DNA from: Symsagittifera roscoffensis
Taxonomy: Eukaryota > Xenacoelomorpha > Acoela > Convolutidae
Direction: 5' to 3'
DNA: 64,000 nt
Assembly: GCF_963678635.1 (NCBI RefSeq)
Contig: NC_087064.1
Location: 36,527,716-36,591,715 of the forward strand
Part shown: piece by piece, positions 42,825 through 56,400 of the stretch
Layout: every line of letters starts with the position of its first letter
Numbering within the stretch: position 1 is the first letter of the stretch
The notes under the pieces: model-generated
The model's input: the letters and a program-made list of their open reading frames with translations, nothing else
What the model was told of the DNA's origin: nothing
Databases searched by the model: none
Program-made: the position numbers and the translations under genes

Positions 42825-45800
42825 CGCGGCGACAAAGCACACAGTCCTTTTGCGATCCTTGCAAAAAACTTTGATTTTTTAATTAAATACGGCAGGTGCA
42901 ACACTGATAAATTGACCTGATCATTTAAATTATTGATTTTTTATACTAAAAATTTAGAATTTGCAAATGTCATTTTCATCCAGAGCATGAAGAAAAAAGG
43001 GAAAATGATGTTTGAAGTCTAGACTGCAGGTGCAAGTTTGTCTCAGCCAAAGAGCTGAGAACCAAATCAACCTGAATCTTCAGAATTATTATTTTCCTCA
43101 CTCGCTCAGTCGAGTAGAATTTTTGTACCTTTTTTTTATCACTAATTCTCGTTTTAATAAAAAGTCTTTTTTGAAAAAGATCACAATCTAGAACTGACAG
43201 AGGTAAGATTCTTATTTTGTCCTTTAACTTAAATTTGCGTAACCTAAACTAAATAACCCAAACCAACTTTGGTATTTAAGACACTTCTTCATCCATTTAT
43301 ATCTCATTTATACTCATTTACCCAACCCTTTTAATTTATCTTTTTAAATAATCATCATTTAACTTTAAGGACAGATCGACTACGATCTATGATATCCTTT
43401 AACTGAGACTTATAATTTTAGTTACTAATAGAAACAAAAGGATCTAACAACCGACTCCGCGTTTCTCTTAGTAAAATTGGTGCGACTTGAGCAGAAAACT
43501 AGCCCTTATTAAAAGTATATAGGTCTGAAAACAAAATAACTAATTGGAGTTATTGCAAATATTAGGAAAATGAGTTTCTGTTAGTCAGTTTCCTATTTCA
43601 AAAAGCTAGAGACAGAGGTTATCTATATTTAGGGCCCGCAATCCAATTGACCGCCTTATTGCCAGATATTCCTAGATAGAGTTAAGGTTATCAATGTCTT
43701 CTCTATAGCTCATCAGTCCTTGACAGCTTTCTGCTATTTTTATCTCATGAAATTTTAACTCATTATCATTATAACTACTATATACCAAATAAAAGAAAAC
43801 CTTCTCTGACCAAATCGGCCAATAAAAACAAATAATTTAAACAGGTTAACGATCTTTTCACCTAAAATAGTCTTCCTAACACATGTTAATCTCACTACTT
43901 ACAGTTTCATCATTTCACCAGACATTCCAAAAGTGCTCGAAAAACTTATTAAATATTTAAAAATCAATCTTAAAAAGGGAGTAAGAGGTCCGGAATTCAT
44001 TCTAAATGTGCTCTAAATTATTGATAAATTGATTTCATCCATCATATACACAATCAAACCTCTGCTGCATTGAGATTGATTCTCAATTCTTCATCGTGCA
44101 ATTGTGCTTTATATTAGTTTCACCCTTGTGCAAGGCTTATCTTCTAACCTAACTTATTTTAACTCTAAATCTAATTATCTCACCAGGGAAAAAAAACTTG
44201 GTCCAAAATGGGAAGGAACGATCTACGCTCATTAGGGAAGAAACTTTAAGGTAGGTTTCTTTTCGGACAATTGTTTTTCGACGATCAAATTGAGTGAAGC
44301 TCACTGAATCTATGCTAAGTTTAGATAAAAATTAAAACAAGCACACACAGATAAGCTATATAAGAAAAAAAAATAACTAAAACTTCCCCAAGCTTAAATA
44401 AAAGTAAGTCCGATTAATTTAGATAAACTTCTTTTAAAGAAATTTGGTCCAATTTAGGTCAAAATGAATCCAATTCAGCTAGGTCAATGCCCATTTTAAC
44501 AGAATCTTGCCCAAAATTAGTCAAAATAAGTCCAACTAAAATTGATAATTTTCCACTTTAACAAATTTGTTGCCCATTTACTGTCAGAGCAATGTCGATT
44601 ATATTAGATAAACTTCTAGCTTAACAAAAATTTGCTCATTTTTACGCCAAATAAGCTAGGAAAACGTCCATTCTATTGAAATTGTGTCCAATTTCAGTCA
44701 AAATAAATACGATTAAGCTAGATAAATTTCTATTTTAAAAGAATTTTTGATCAATTTCAATTTTAGTAAAGAAAAGTCCGGTTAAGTTAGAACAACTTTC
44801 ATTTTGAAAAAGATTGGCCCATTTATGGTCAAAATAAATCCGATTAATCTAATTAAAATTTTATTTAAAAAATTTTTTGCCCAATTTATGTAAAAATAAG
44901 TCCAATTAAGCCAGATAAACTCGCATTTTAAAATCAAAACTGGCCAAACTATGTGAGAAGAGGTCCAATTAGGCCAGATAAGCTCCAATTTTAACAAAAA
45001 TTTGCATATTTTTGATCAAGGTTTATTCAATTAGCCTGAATAAACTTCCATTTTAACCAATTTTTGCTGAATTTTGGTCCAAATCAACCTAATTAAAACA
45101 AATTAACTCTAAATTAACCCACAATTTACCCATATCAGGCCCCAAAAGAGCAATTTAAGCTGGTTCAATTCAGCATAATCAAAAGTTCATCTATTTTTGG
45201 TTAAAATGAAGCGTTTTAAGAAGGTAAACTGAAATTTAATCTAAAATTCACCCAATTTTTGTCCAAATAAATGCAATTAAAAAAATAACTTAAAATTAAT
45301 CTAAAAATAACAGAAATGTGACTCAAATAGAGCCATTTAATCTAGTTTAACACAATATTTAAATAAAATCATCTAATTTTGGTAAAAATGAAACCATTTC
45401 AGCTAAGTAAACTAGGAGTTAATAAACAATTTAACCAATTTTGGTTTAAAAAAACTCAATTAAAAAATGGTGAACTTCAAATTTATCTAAAATTTAACCC
45501 TTTTTGTCAAAATAAGCCATTTAGTTATTAAGAAAACACAATTTATCAACATTTTACTCAAAAATTGGTCCACATAAGCCTAAATAAGTTAGCAAAAATT
45601 GAAAATTAATTGAAATTCATCTATAAACTGGTCAAATTGAAACCAAATTAGAGAAGTAAATTGAAAACTTTTATTATAAACAACTGATAAAAGTTAGATT
45701 TTTACCAAAATGCTATCATATTGAAATCCTCTATGATATACAAAAACTAAAAATTGCTCAAATTTAACTAGAATTTTTCAAAATAATCACAATAAAGGTA

Positions 45801-45960
45801 AACTAAATCACTTTTTAGCTGAGACTAGGCCAATTTTCATCCTTTTAGTGAAAATTTGTTTAAAAAAAATGAAAAGTGCTGAAAATGTTCAAATAATCAT
45901 CTTAATCACGGTAGAAAGTTGTTGATTAAAATCGTAAAAAAAACACTGATTAGGAAAAAA
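41990..45960 (+). repeat. Degenerate ~61 bp tandem arrays (array 1, units I-II)
   Basis: A loosely conserved ~61 bp unit: AATAAGTCCAATTAAGCCAG, then ATAAACTCCATTTTAA, AAAAATTTGCCCA, and TTTTTGGTC. Neighbouring units differ far more from each other than equivalent units do between modules, so the array was old before the modules were duplicated. Block A of unit II interrupts it at 42825-44390. Similar arrays run through units III-V. Confidence 0.8.
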
Positions 45961-48731
45961 ATTAATGTCAACACATTCTAAAATCGATTTTTGCACTTTA
46001 AAAATACAACCTAAAAAAAACTCCAAACAGTACTTTCTTCTGCGTTTCTGTGTGTTATCATTTCTAAAACTTCCATAAACAGTTCAAATTGGTTGAGATT
46101 GTATACCTGCAAAATAAAAGAAAAGGATTTTTTTGAACACTTATGGAACATAACTTATCCAACGGAACCTGTAGTGCTTGCTTTTTATATTTTGATTTGC
46201 AAAAAATAAAGCAACTATAAACTGCGGAGGGTCAAGAGCTTGAACTGAGTTAAGTTTTGAGTCAACTTTACTTCAAATTCAGGCGGTTTTTCGACTCAAA
46301 AAGTATGCACAAACAATAGTGGAAAAAAATCTTTTCCAATTGCAATCGAAGCGGACTACAAATTTGGGTTGAAAACTTTCATGTTTCAACTAGCCAATGT
46401 AAAAATGTAGCAAGCCATTTAAAACGAACAAATTTTTTGTCAAATTAAATCCAATAAATTTAATTAAACTTCTATTTTAAAAACGTTTTGTCCAATTTAT
46501 GTAAAAACAATCCCAATTAAGCCAGATAAACTCTCATTTTAAAAGAAATTTGGCCAAACTATGTCAGCAGATACCCAATTAAGCCAGATGAGCTCCCGTT
46601 TTAACAAAAATTTGCCCATTTTTGATCAAAGTTTAATCAATTATACTGAACAAACTTCCATTTTGACTAATTTTTGATCAATTTTGGTCCAAATAAGCAT
46701 AATTAAAACAAAATAACTCCAAATTAACCCACAATTTACCCATATATGGCCCCAAAAGAGCAAATTAATCTAGTTTAATTCAAAATTAATCTAAAGTTTA
46801 CCTATTTTTGGTTAGAATGAAGCGTTTTAAGCTAGGTAAACTGAAATTTATTCTAAAATTTACCCATTTTTGGTCCAAATAAATGCAATTAAAAAAATTA
46901 ATTTCAAAGTAATCTAGAATAACTCAAATGTTACTCAAATAGAGCCATTTTATCTAATTTAACACGGTATTTAAGTAAAATCATCTAATTTCGGTAAAAA
47001 TGAAACCATTTCAGCTAGATAAATTAGGATTTAATCAACAATTTACCCAACTTTGCTTAAAAAAACTCAATTAAAAAAGATGAACTTCAAAATTACCAAA
47101 AATTTAACCGTTTTGTCAAAATACGCTACTTAAGATATAAGAAAATAATATTCATCAAAATTTTACTCAAAAATTGGTCCTCATTAGCCTAAACAAGTAA
47201 GCAAAAGTTAAGACTTAATTGAAAAACATCTATAAACTGGTCAAATTGAAACCAAATTAGAGAAGTAAATTGAAAACTTTTACTCCAAGCAACTGATAAA
47301 AGTTGGATATTTATCAAAATTCCATCATATTGAAAACATATATGATATATAAAATCTAAAAAATGCTCATATTAACTATAATTTGTCAAAATTATCACAG
47401 TTAAGGTAAACTAAATCAAATTTGAGTTGAGACTAAGCCAATTTTCATACTTTTCGGCGAAAATTTGTTAATGAAAAATAAAAAGTGCTGGAAATGTTCA
47501 AATAATCATCTTGATCACGGTAGAAAAGCGTTAATTGAAATAGTAAAAAAACCTGATAATGAAGAAATTATTGTCAACACATTCTACAATCGATTTTTGC
47601 TTTTTAAAATACAACCTAGAGTAAGAAAAAAAGTTGCAATTGTAAATCTTATTGCAACACCTTTACGAAGATAAACACGAATTATATGTCCTTTTTCGAA
47701 GATACACTCTCAAAATAGAAGCAGTTTTCTAACAAGTAAACATTTCAAAAACATAATATATACCAGAAGTTCAACTTCTTAACTTTAACTTAAAAAAACT
47801 ATCAAGAACATTAAAAGCTGAAAAAAAGAAACAAAAAAAAAAAAAAACAAAAAAAATGGCAAAAACATTCGCGTATCCAGACTTAGCTTTCGAAAAATTA
47901 ACAGGCTCAGACCCAAATGAAGAAGCGAGAGATTTTTAAAACATAGTATAGAAAAATAGTATTTTCAAGTGGCACTCGACTAGCAGTCACCAGTGCGAAT
48001 CACGACGTAAATGGTAACAGACAAGGAGCTTTATTAGGTTAATTATTAGGAGTTATGGCCTCCAAATGATTGAGGGATTGAAATTTCATAGAAAAAAAAG
48101 TCATCAAAGCTATTACAGTTTTTTTTTAAGACACGAAAAAAATCAATCCTTTTTTGCATAAGAATTTTACAGAGTCATAATTTTCATATCGAAAGAATCA
48201 ATAGGCAAAACATTTAAAAGAAAAAATACAGTCTAAAACCAATTTACGATTTAACAGGAAACAGAAAAATTGTTTTTCAAACATGTTGTATACTATTCCA
48301 AAGCATGAGTGATCCGCCTAGTTTAATTACTAGCCTTTAATTTATAACATATTTCATGACCATGCCTGTGATTATATTCTTTGAAAAAAAAACTCCAAAA
48401 AATACTCTCTTCTGCTTTTCGGTGTTATCTTTTCTTAAACTTCCTTAAACAGTTCAAATTGGTCGAGAGTGTAAACCTGCAAAAATAAAATAATTTTTTT
48501 TGAACACTTATGGAACATAACTTATTCAACGGAACCTCTAGTGCTTGCTTTTTATATTTTGATTTGCCAAAAATAAAGCAACTATAAACTGCGGAGAGTC
48601 AAGAGCTTAAACTGAGTTAAGTTTTGAGTCATCTTTACTTCAAATTCAGGCGGTTTTTCGACTCAAAAAGTATGCACAAACAATAGTGGAAAAAAAATCT
48701 TTTCCAATTGCAATCGAAGCGGACAACAAAC
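42825..48731 (+). repeat. Module unit II (most complete)
   Basis: Order: A (42825), B (43490), C (44180), array 1 (about 44400-45960), E (46018-46390), array 2 (about 46430-47600), F (47856-48310), E' (48390-48730). Array 2 and its tail (GTGCTGGAAATGTTCAAATA near 47485) are a diverged duplicate of array 1 and its tail (near 45870). Confidence 0.85.
47856..48310 (+). pseudogene. Gag-like start, unit II
   Basis: ATG at 47856 follows a poly-A-rich leader. 27 codons (MAKTFAYPDLAFEKL, TGSDPNEEARDF) end at TAA 47937-47939. After a frameshift, KIVFSSGTRLAVTSAN and DVNGNRQGALLG follow (about 47953-48040) with further stops, then FTES and YRKN-type residues. The L-x-G-x-D-P-x-E-x-x-R-D-F pattern followed by K-I-x-F-x-x-G-T-R resembles the N-terminal capsid region of Ty3/gypsy Gag. 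No pol domains follow. Confidence 0.55.
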
Positions 48732-51700
48732 TTGAGCAGAAAACTAGCCCTTATTAAAAATATATAGGTCTGAAAACAAAATAAATCATTGGAGTTATTG
48801 CAAATATTAGGAAAGTGAGTTTCTGTTAGTCAGTTTCCTACTTCAAAAAGCTAGAGACAGAGGTTATCTATATTTAGGGCCCGCAATCCAATTGACCGCC
48901 TTATTGCCAGATAGTCCTAGATAGAGTTAAGGTTATCAATGTCTTCTCTATCGCTCATCAGTCCTTGACAGCTTTCTGCTAACTTTATCTCATGAAATTT
49001 TAACTCGTTATCATTATAACTACTATATACCAAATAAAAGGAAACCTTCTTTGATCAAATCGGCCAATAAAAAACAAATAATTTAAACAGGTTAACGATC
49101 TTTTCACCTAAAATAGTCTTCCTAACACATGTTAATCTAACTACTTACAGTTTCATCATTTCACCAGACATTCCAAAAGTGCTCGAAAAACTTATTAAAT
49201 ATTTAAAAATCATTCTTAAAAAGGGAATAAGAAGTCCGGAATGTGCTCTAAATGATTGATAAATTGATTTCATCCATCATATACACAATCAAACCTCTGC
49301 TGCATTGAGATTGATTATCAATTCTTCATCGTTCAATTGGCTTTATATAAGTTACACCCTTGTGCAAGGCTTATCCTCTAACCTAACTTATTTTAACTCT
49401 AAATCTAATTATCTCACCAGGGAAAGAAATGCTTGGTCCAAAATGGGAAGGAACGATCTACGCTCATTAGGGAAGAAACTTTAAGGTAGGTTTCTTTTCG
49501 GACAACTGCTTTTCGACGATTAAATTGAGTGAAGCTCACTGAATCTATGATAAGTTTAGATAAAAAATAAAACAAGCACACACAGATAAGCTATATAAGA
49601 AAAAAAAACTAAAAATTCCCCAAGCTTAAATAAAAGTAAGTCCGATTATTTAGATAAACTTCTTTTAAAGAAAGTTGGTCCAATTTAGGTCAAAATAAGG
49701 CCAATTCAGCTAGGTCAATGCCCATTTTAACAGAATCTTGCCCAAAATTAGTCAAAATAAGTCCAACTAAAATTGATAATTTTCCACTTTAACAATTTGT
49801 TGCCCATTTAATGTCAGAACAATGTCGATTAAATTAGATAAACTTCTAGTTTAACAAAAATTTGCTCATTTTTACGCCAAATAAGCTAGGAAAACGTCCA
49901 TTCTATTGAAATTGTGTCCAATTTCAGTCAAAATAAATACGATTAAGCTAGATAAATTTCTATTTTAAAAGAATTTTTGATTTCAATTTTAGTAAAAATA
50001 AGTCCGGTTGAGTTAGAACAACTTTCATTTTGAAAAAAATTTGCCTATTTATGGTCAAAATATATCAGATTATTCTAATTAAACTCTTATTGAAAGAAAT
50101 TTTTGCCCAATTTATGTCAAAATAAGTCCAATTAAGCCAGATAAACTCGCATTTAAAAAAAAAATTGGCCAAACTACGTCAGAAGAGGTCCAATTAAACC
50201 AGATAAGCTCCAATTTTAACAAACTTTGCCAATTTTTGATCAAGGTGTATTCAATTAGCCTGAATAAACTTCCATTTTAACCAATTTTTGCTGAATTTTT
50301 GTCCAAATCATCATAATTAAAACAAATTAACTCCAAATTAACCCACAATTTACCCATATCAGGCCCCAAAAGAGCAATTTAAGCTAGTTTAATTCAGCGT
50401 AATCTAAAGTTTACCTATTTTTGGTTAAAATGAAGCGTTTTAAGCTAGGTAAACTGAAATTTTATCTAAAATTCACCCAATTTTTGTCCAATTAAATGCA
50501 ATTAAAAAAAATAACTTCAAATTAATCTAAAAATAACACAAATGTGACCCAAACAGAGCCATTTAATCTAGTTTAATCCAGTATTTAAGTAAAATCATCT
50601 AACTTCGGTAAAAATGAAACCATTTCAGCTAAGTAAACTAGGAATTAATGAACAATTTAACCAACTTTGGTTTAAAAAATCTCAACTAAAAAATGGTGAA
50701 CTTCAAATTTATCTAAAATTTAACCCTTTTGTCAAAATAAGCCATTTAGTTATTAAGAAAACACAATTCATCAAAATTTTACTCAAAAATTGGTCCACAT
50801 AAGCCTAAATAAGTTATCAAAAATTGAGAATTAATTGAAATTCATCTATAAACTGGTCAAATTGAAACCAAAATAGAAAAGTAAATTGAAAACTTTCACT
50901 ATAAACAACTGATAAAAGTAGGATTTTTACCAAAGTGCTATCCTATTGAAATCTTCTTTGATATATAAAAACTAAAAAAATGCTCAAATTTAACTAGAAT
51001 TTTTCAAAATAATCACAATAAAGGTAAACTAAATCACATTTTAGCTGAGACTAAGCCAATTTTCATCGTTTTAGTGAAAATTTGTTAATAAAAATTGGAA
51101 AGTGCTGAAAATGTTTAAATAATCATCTTAATCACGGTAGAAAGTTGTTAATTAAAATCGTAAAAGAAAACACTGATTAGGAAAAAAATAATGTCAACAC
51201 ATTCTAAAATCGATTTTGGCGTTTTAAAAATACAACCTAAGAAAACTCCAAACAATACTTTCTTCTGCGCTTCTGTGTGTTATCATTTCTAAAACTTCCA
51301 TAAACGGTTCAAATTGGTTGAGATTGTATACCTGCAAAATAAAAGAAAAGGATTTTTTTTAACACTTATGGAACATAAAGCAACTATAAACTGCGGAGGG
51401 TCAAGAGCTTAAACTGAGTTAAGTTTGAGCCAACTTTACTTCAAATTCAGGCGGTTTTTCGACTCAAAAAGTATGCACAAACAATAGTGGAAAAAAAATC
51501 TTTTCCAATTGCAATCGAAGCGGACAACAAACTTGGGTTGAAAATTTTTATGTTTCAACTGGCCAATGTAAAAATGTAGCAAGCCATTTAAGACGAACAA
51601 ATTTTTTGTCAAATTAAATCCAATTAGTTTAATTAAACTTCTATTTTAAAAAAGTTTTGTCCAATTTTATGTAAATCCCAATTAAGCCAGATAAACTCTC

Positions 51701-53470
51701 AGTTTAAAAGAATTTTGGCCAAACTATGTCAGCAGAGGCCCAATTAAGCAAGATGAGCTCCCATTTTAACAAAAATTTGCCCATTTTTGATCAAAGTTTA
51801 TTCAATTAAACTAAACAAACTTCCATTTTGACTAATTTTTGATCATTTTTGGTCCAAATAAGCATAATTAAAACAAATTAACTCCAAATTAACCCACAAT
51901 TTACCCATATATGGCCCCAAAAGAGCAATTTAATCTAGTTTAATTCAGTACTAATCTAAAGCTTACCTTTTTTTGGTTAAAATGAAGCGTTTTGAGCTAG
52001 GTAAACTGAAATGTATTCTAAAATTTACCCAATTTTGGTCCAAATAAATGCAATTTAAAAAAATAATTTCAAAGTAATCTAGAATAACTCAAATGTTACC
52101 CAAATAGAGCCATTTTATCTAATTTAACACAGTATTTAAATAAAATCATCTAATTTCGGTAAAAATGGAACCATTTCAGCTAGATAAACTAGGACTTAAT
52201 CAACAATTTACCCAACTTTGCTTAAAAAAACTCAATTAAAAAAGATGAACTTCAAAATTACCAAAAATTTAACCGTTTTGTCAAAATACGCTACTTAAGA
52301 TTTAAGAAAAAACAATTCATCAAAGTTTTTTTCAAAAATTGGTCCTCATTAGCCTAAACAAGTTAGCAAAAGTTCAGACTTAATTGAAAAACATCTATAA
52401 ACTGGTCAAATTGAAACCAAATTAGAGAAGTAAATTGAAAACTTTTACTACAAGCAACTGATAAAAGTTGGATATTTATCAAAGTTCCATTATATTGAAA
52501 ACATCTATGATATAGAAAAACTAAAAAATACTCAATATTAACTAGAGTTTGTCAAAATTATCACAGTTAATGTAAACTAAATCAAATTTGAGCTGAGACT
52601 AAGCCAATTTTTTTTCTTTTTGGCAAAAATTTGTTAATGAAAAATAAAAAGTGCTGGAAATGTTCAAAAAATCATCTTGATCACGGTAGAAAAGCGTTAA
52701 TTGAAATCGTAAAAAAACCTGATAATGAAGAAATTTTTGTCAACACAATCTACAATTGATTTTTGCATTTTAAAAATACAACCTAAGGTAAGAAAAAAAA
52801 ATTGCAATTGTAAATCTTATTGCAACACCTTTACGAAGATAGACACGAAGTATATGTCTTTTTTCGAAGATACACTCTCAAAATAGATGCAGTTTTCTAA
52901 CAAGTAAACATTCCAAAATTATAATATATACCAGAGGTTCAACTTATTAATTTTAACTTAGAAAAAACTATCAAGAACATTAAAAGCTGAAAAAAAAGAA
53001 TCAAAAATAAAAAAAAAACAAAAAAAAATGGCAAAAACATTCGCGTATCCAGACTTAGCTTTCGAAAAATTTACAGGCTCAGACCCAAATGAAGAAGCGA
53101 GAGATTTTTAAAATATAGTATAGAAAAATAGTATTTTCAAATGGGACTCGACTAGCAGTCACCGGTGCGAATCACGACGTAAATGGTAAAAGACAAGGAG
53201 CTTTATTCGGTTAATTATTAGGAGTTATGGCCTCCAAATGATTGAGGGATTGAAACTTCATAGAAAAAAAAGTCATCAAAGCTTATACAGTTTTATTTTA
53301 AGACACGAAAAAAATCAATCCTTTTATGCATAAGAATTTTACAGAGTCATAATTTTCATATCGAAAGAATCAATAGGCAAAACATTTGAAAGAAAAAATA
53401 CGGTCTAAAACCAATTTATGATTTAACAGGAAACAGAAAAACTGTTTTTCAAATATGTTGTATACTATAT
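48732..53470 (+). repeat. Module unit III
   Basis: Enters block B directly from E' of unit II. The junction CTTGAGCAG shares CTTG with both parents. Then C, array 1, E, array 2 and F. It ends abruptly near 53470 (GTTGTATACTATATGTTGTA) before returning to block C. Confidence 0.85.
53028..53460 (+). pseudogene. Gag-like start, unit III
   Basis: Same 27-codon frame (53028-53111) with Phe for Leu at codon 15, the same TAA and the same downstream decayed segment. Confidence 0.55.
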
Positions 53471-56400
53471 GTTGTATCTCACCAAGGAAAGAAATGCTTG
53501 GTCCAAAATGGGAAGGAACGATCTACGCTCATTAGGGAAGAAACTTTAAGGTAGGTTTCTTTTCGGACAACTGCTTTTCGACGATTAAATTGAGTGAAGC
53601 TCACTGAATCTATGATAAGTTTAGATAAAAATTAAAACAAGCACACACAGATAAGCTATATAAGAAAAAAAAACTAAAAATTCCCCAAGCTTAAATAAAA
53701 GTAAGTCCGATTATTTTAGATAAACTTCTTTTAAAGAAAGTTGGTCCAATTTAGGTCAAAATAAGGCCAATTCAGCTAGGTCAATGCCCATTTTAACAGA
53801 ATCTTGCCCAAAATTAGTCAAAATAAGTCCAACTAAAATTGATAATTTTCCACTTTAACAATTTGTTGCCCATTTAATGTCAGAACAATGTCGATTAAAT
53901 TAGATAAACTTCTACTTTAACAAAAATTTGCTCATTTTTACGCCAAATAAGCTAGGAAAACGTCCATTCTATTGAAATTGTGTCCAATTTCAGTCAAAAT
54001 AAATACGATTAAGCTAGATAAATTTCTATTTTAAAAGAATTTTTGATTTCAATTTTAGTAAAAATAAGTCCGGTTGAGTTAGAACAACTTTCATTTTGAA
54101 AAAAATTTGCCTATTTATGGTCAAAATATATCAGATTATTCTAATTAAACTCTTATTGAAAGAAATTTTTGCCCAATTTATGTCAAAATAAGTCCAATTA
54201 AGCCAGATAAACTCGCATTTAAAAAAAAATTGGCCAAACTATGTCAGAAGAGGTCCAATTAAACCAGATAAGCTCCAATTTTAACAAACTTTGCCAATTT
54301 TTGATCAAGGTGTATTCAATTAGCCTGAATAAACTTCCATTTTAACCAATTTTTGCTGAATTTTGGTCCAAATCATCATAATTAAAACAAATTAACTCCA
54401 AATTAACCCACAATTTACCCATATCAGGCCCCAAAAGAGCAATTTAAGCTAGTTTAATTCAGCGTAATCTAAAGTTTACCTATTTTTGGTTAAAATGAAG
54501 CGTTTTAAGCTAGGTAAACTGAAATTTTATCTAAAATTCACCCAATTTTTGTCCAATTAAATGCAATTAAAAAAAATAACTTCAAATTAATCTAAAAATA
54601 ACACAAATGTGACCCAAACAGAGCCATTTAATCTAGTTTAATCCAGTATTTAAGTAAAATCATCTAACTTCGGTAAAAATGAAACCATTTCAGCTAAGTA
54701 AACTAGGAATTAATGAACAATTTAACCAACTTTGGTTTAAAAAATCTCAACTAAAAAATGGTGAACTTCAAATTTATCTAAAATTTAACCCTTTTGTCAA
54801 AATAAGCCATTTAGTTATTAAGAAAACACAATTCATCAAAATTTTACTCAAAAATTGGTCCACATAAGCCTAAATAAGTTATCAAAAATTGAGAATTAAT
54901 TGAAATTCATCTATAAACTGGTCAAATTGAAACCAAAATAGAAAAGTAAATTGAAAACTTTCACTATAAACAACTGATAAAAGTAGGATTTTTACCAAAG
55001 TGCTATCCTATTGAAATCTTCTTTGATATATAAAAACTAAAAAAATGCTCAAATTTAACTAGAATTTTTCAAAATAATCACAATAAAGGTAAACTAAATC
55101 ACATTTTAGCTGAGACTAAGCCAATTTTCATCGTTTTAGTGAAAATTTGTTAATAAAAATTGGAAAGTGCTGAAAATGTTCAAATAATCATCTTAATCAC
55201 GGTAGAAAGTTGTTAATTAAAATCGTAAAAGAAAACACTGATTAGGAAAAAAATAATGTCAACACATTCTAAAATCGATTTTGGCGTTTTAAAAATACAA
55301 CCTAAGAAAACTCCAAACAATACTTTCTTCTGCGCTTCTGTGTGTTATCATTTCTAAAACTTCCATAAACGGTTCAAACTGGTTGAGATTGTTTTGGCCA
55401 AACTATGTCAGCAGAGGCCCAATTAAGCAAGATGAGCTCCCATTTTAACAAAAATTTGCCCATTTTTGATCAAAGTTTATTCAATTAAACTAAACAAACT
55501 TCCATTTTGACTAATTTTTGATCATTTTTGGTCCAAATAAGCATAATTAAAACAAATTAACTCCAAATTAACCCACAATTTACCCATATATGGCCCCAAA
55601 AGAGCAATTTAATCTAGTTTAATTCAGTACTAATCTAAAGCTTACCTATTTTTGGTTAAAATGAAGCGTTTTGAGCTAGGTAAACTGAAATGTATTCTAA
55701 AATTTACCCAATTTTGGTCCAAATAAATGCAATTTGAAAAAATAATTTCAAAGTAATCTAGAATAACTCAAATGTTACCCAAATAGAGCCATTTTATCTA
55801 ATTTAACACAGTATTTAAATAAAATCATCTAATTTCGGTAAAAATGGAACCATTTCAGCTAGATAAACTAGGACTTAATCAACAATTTACCCAACTTTGC
55901 TTAAAAAAACTCAATTAAAAAAGATGAACTTCAAAATTACCAAAAATTTAACCGTTTTGTCAAAATACGCTACTTAAGATTTAAGAAAAAACAATTCATC
56001 AAAGTTTTTTTCAAAAATTGGTCCTCATTAGCCTAAACAAGTTAGCAAAAGTTCAGACTTAATTGAAAAACATCTATAAACTGGTCAAATTGAAACCAAA
56101 TTAGAGAAGTACATTGAAAACTTTTACTACAAGCAACTGATAAAAGTTGGATATTTATCAAAGTTCCATTATATTGAAAACATCTATGATATAGAAAAAC
56201 TAAAAAATACTCAATATTAACTAGAGTTTGTCAAAATTATCACAGTTAATGTAAACTAAATCAAATTTGAGCTGAGACTAAGCCAATTTTTTTTCTTTTT
56301 GGCAAAAATTTGTTAATGAAAAATAAAAAGTGCTGGAAATGTTCAAAAAATCATCTTGATCACGGTAGAAAAGCGTTAATTGAAATCGTAAAAAAACCTG

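Noticed and set aside
50614-54867. Two identical 62-codon frames at 50614-50802 and 54679-54867 that could suggest a conserved gene.
   Set aside because: They lie inside the 61 bp array and are identical because units III and IV are a recent duplication. The same position in units II and V is broken.
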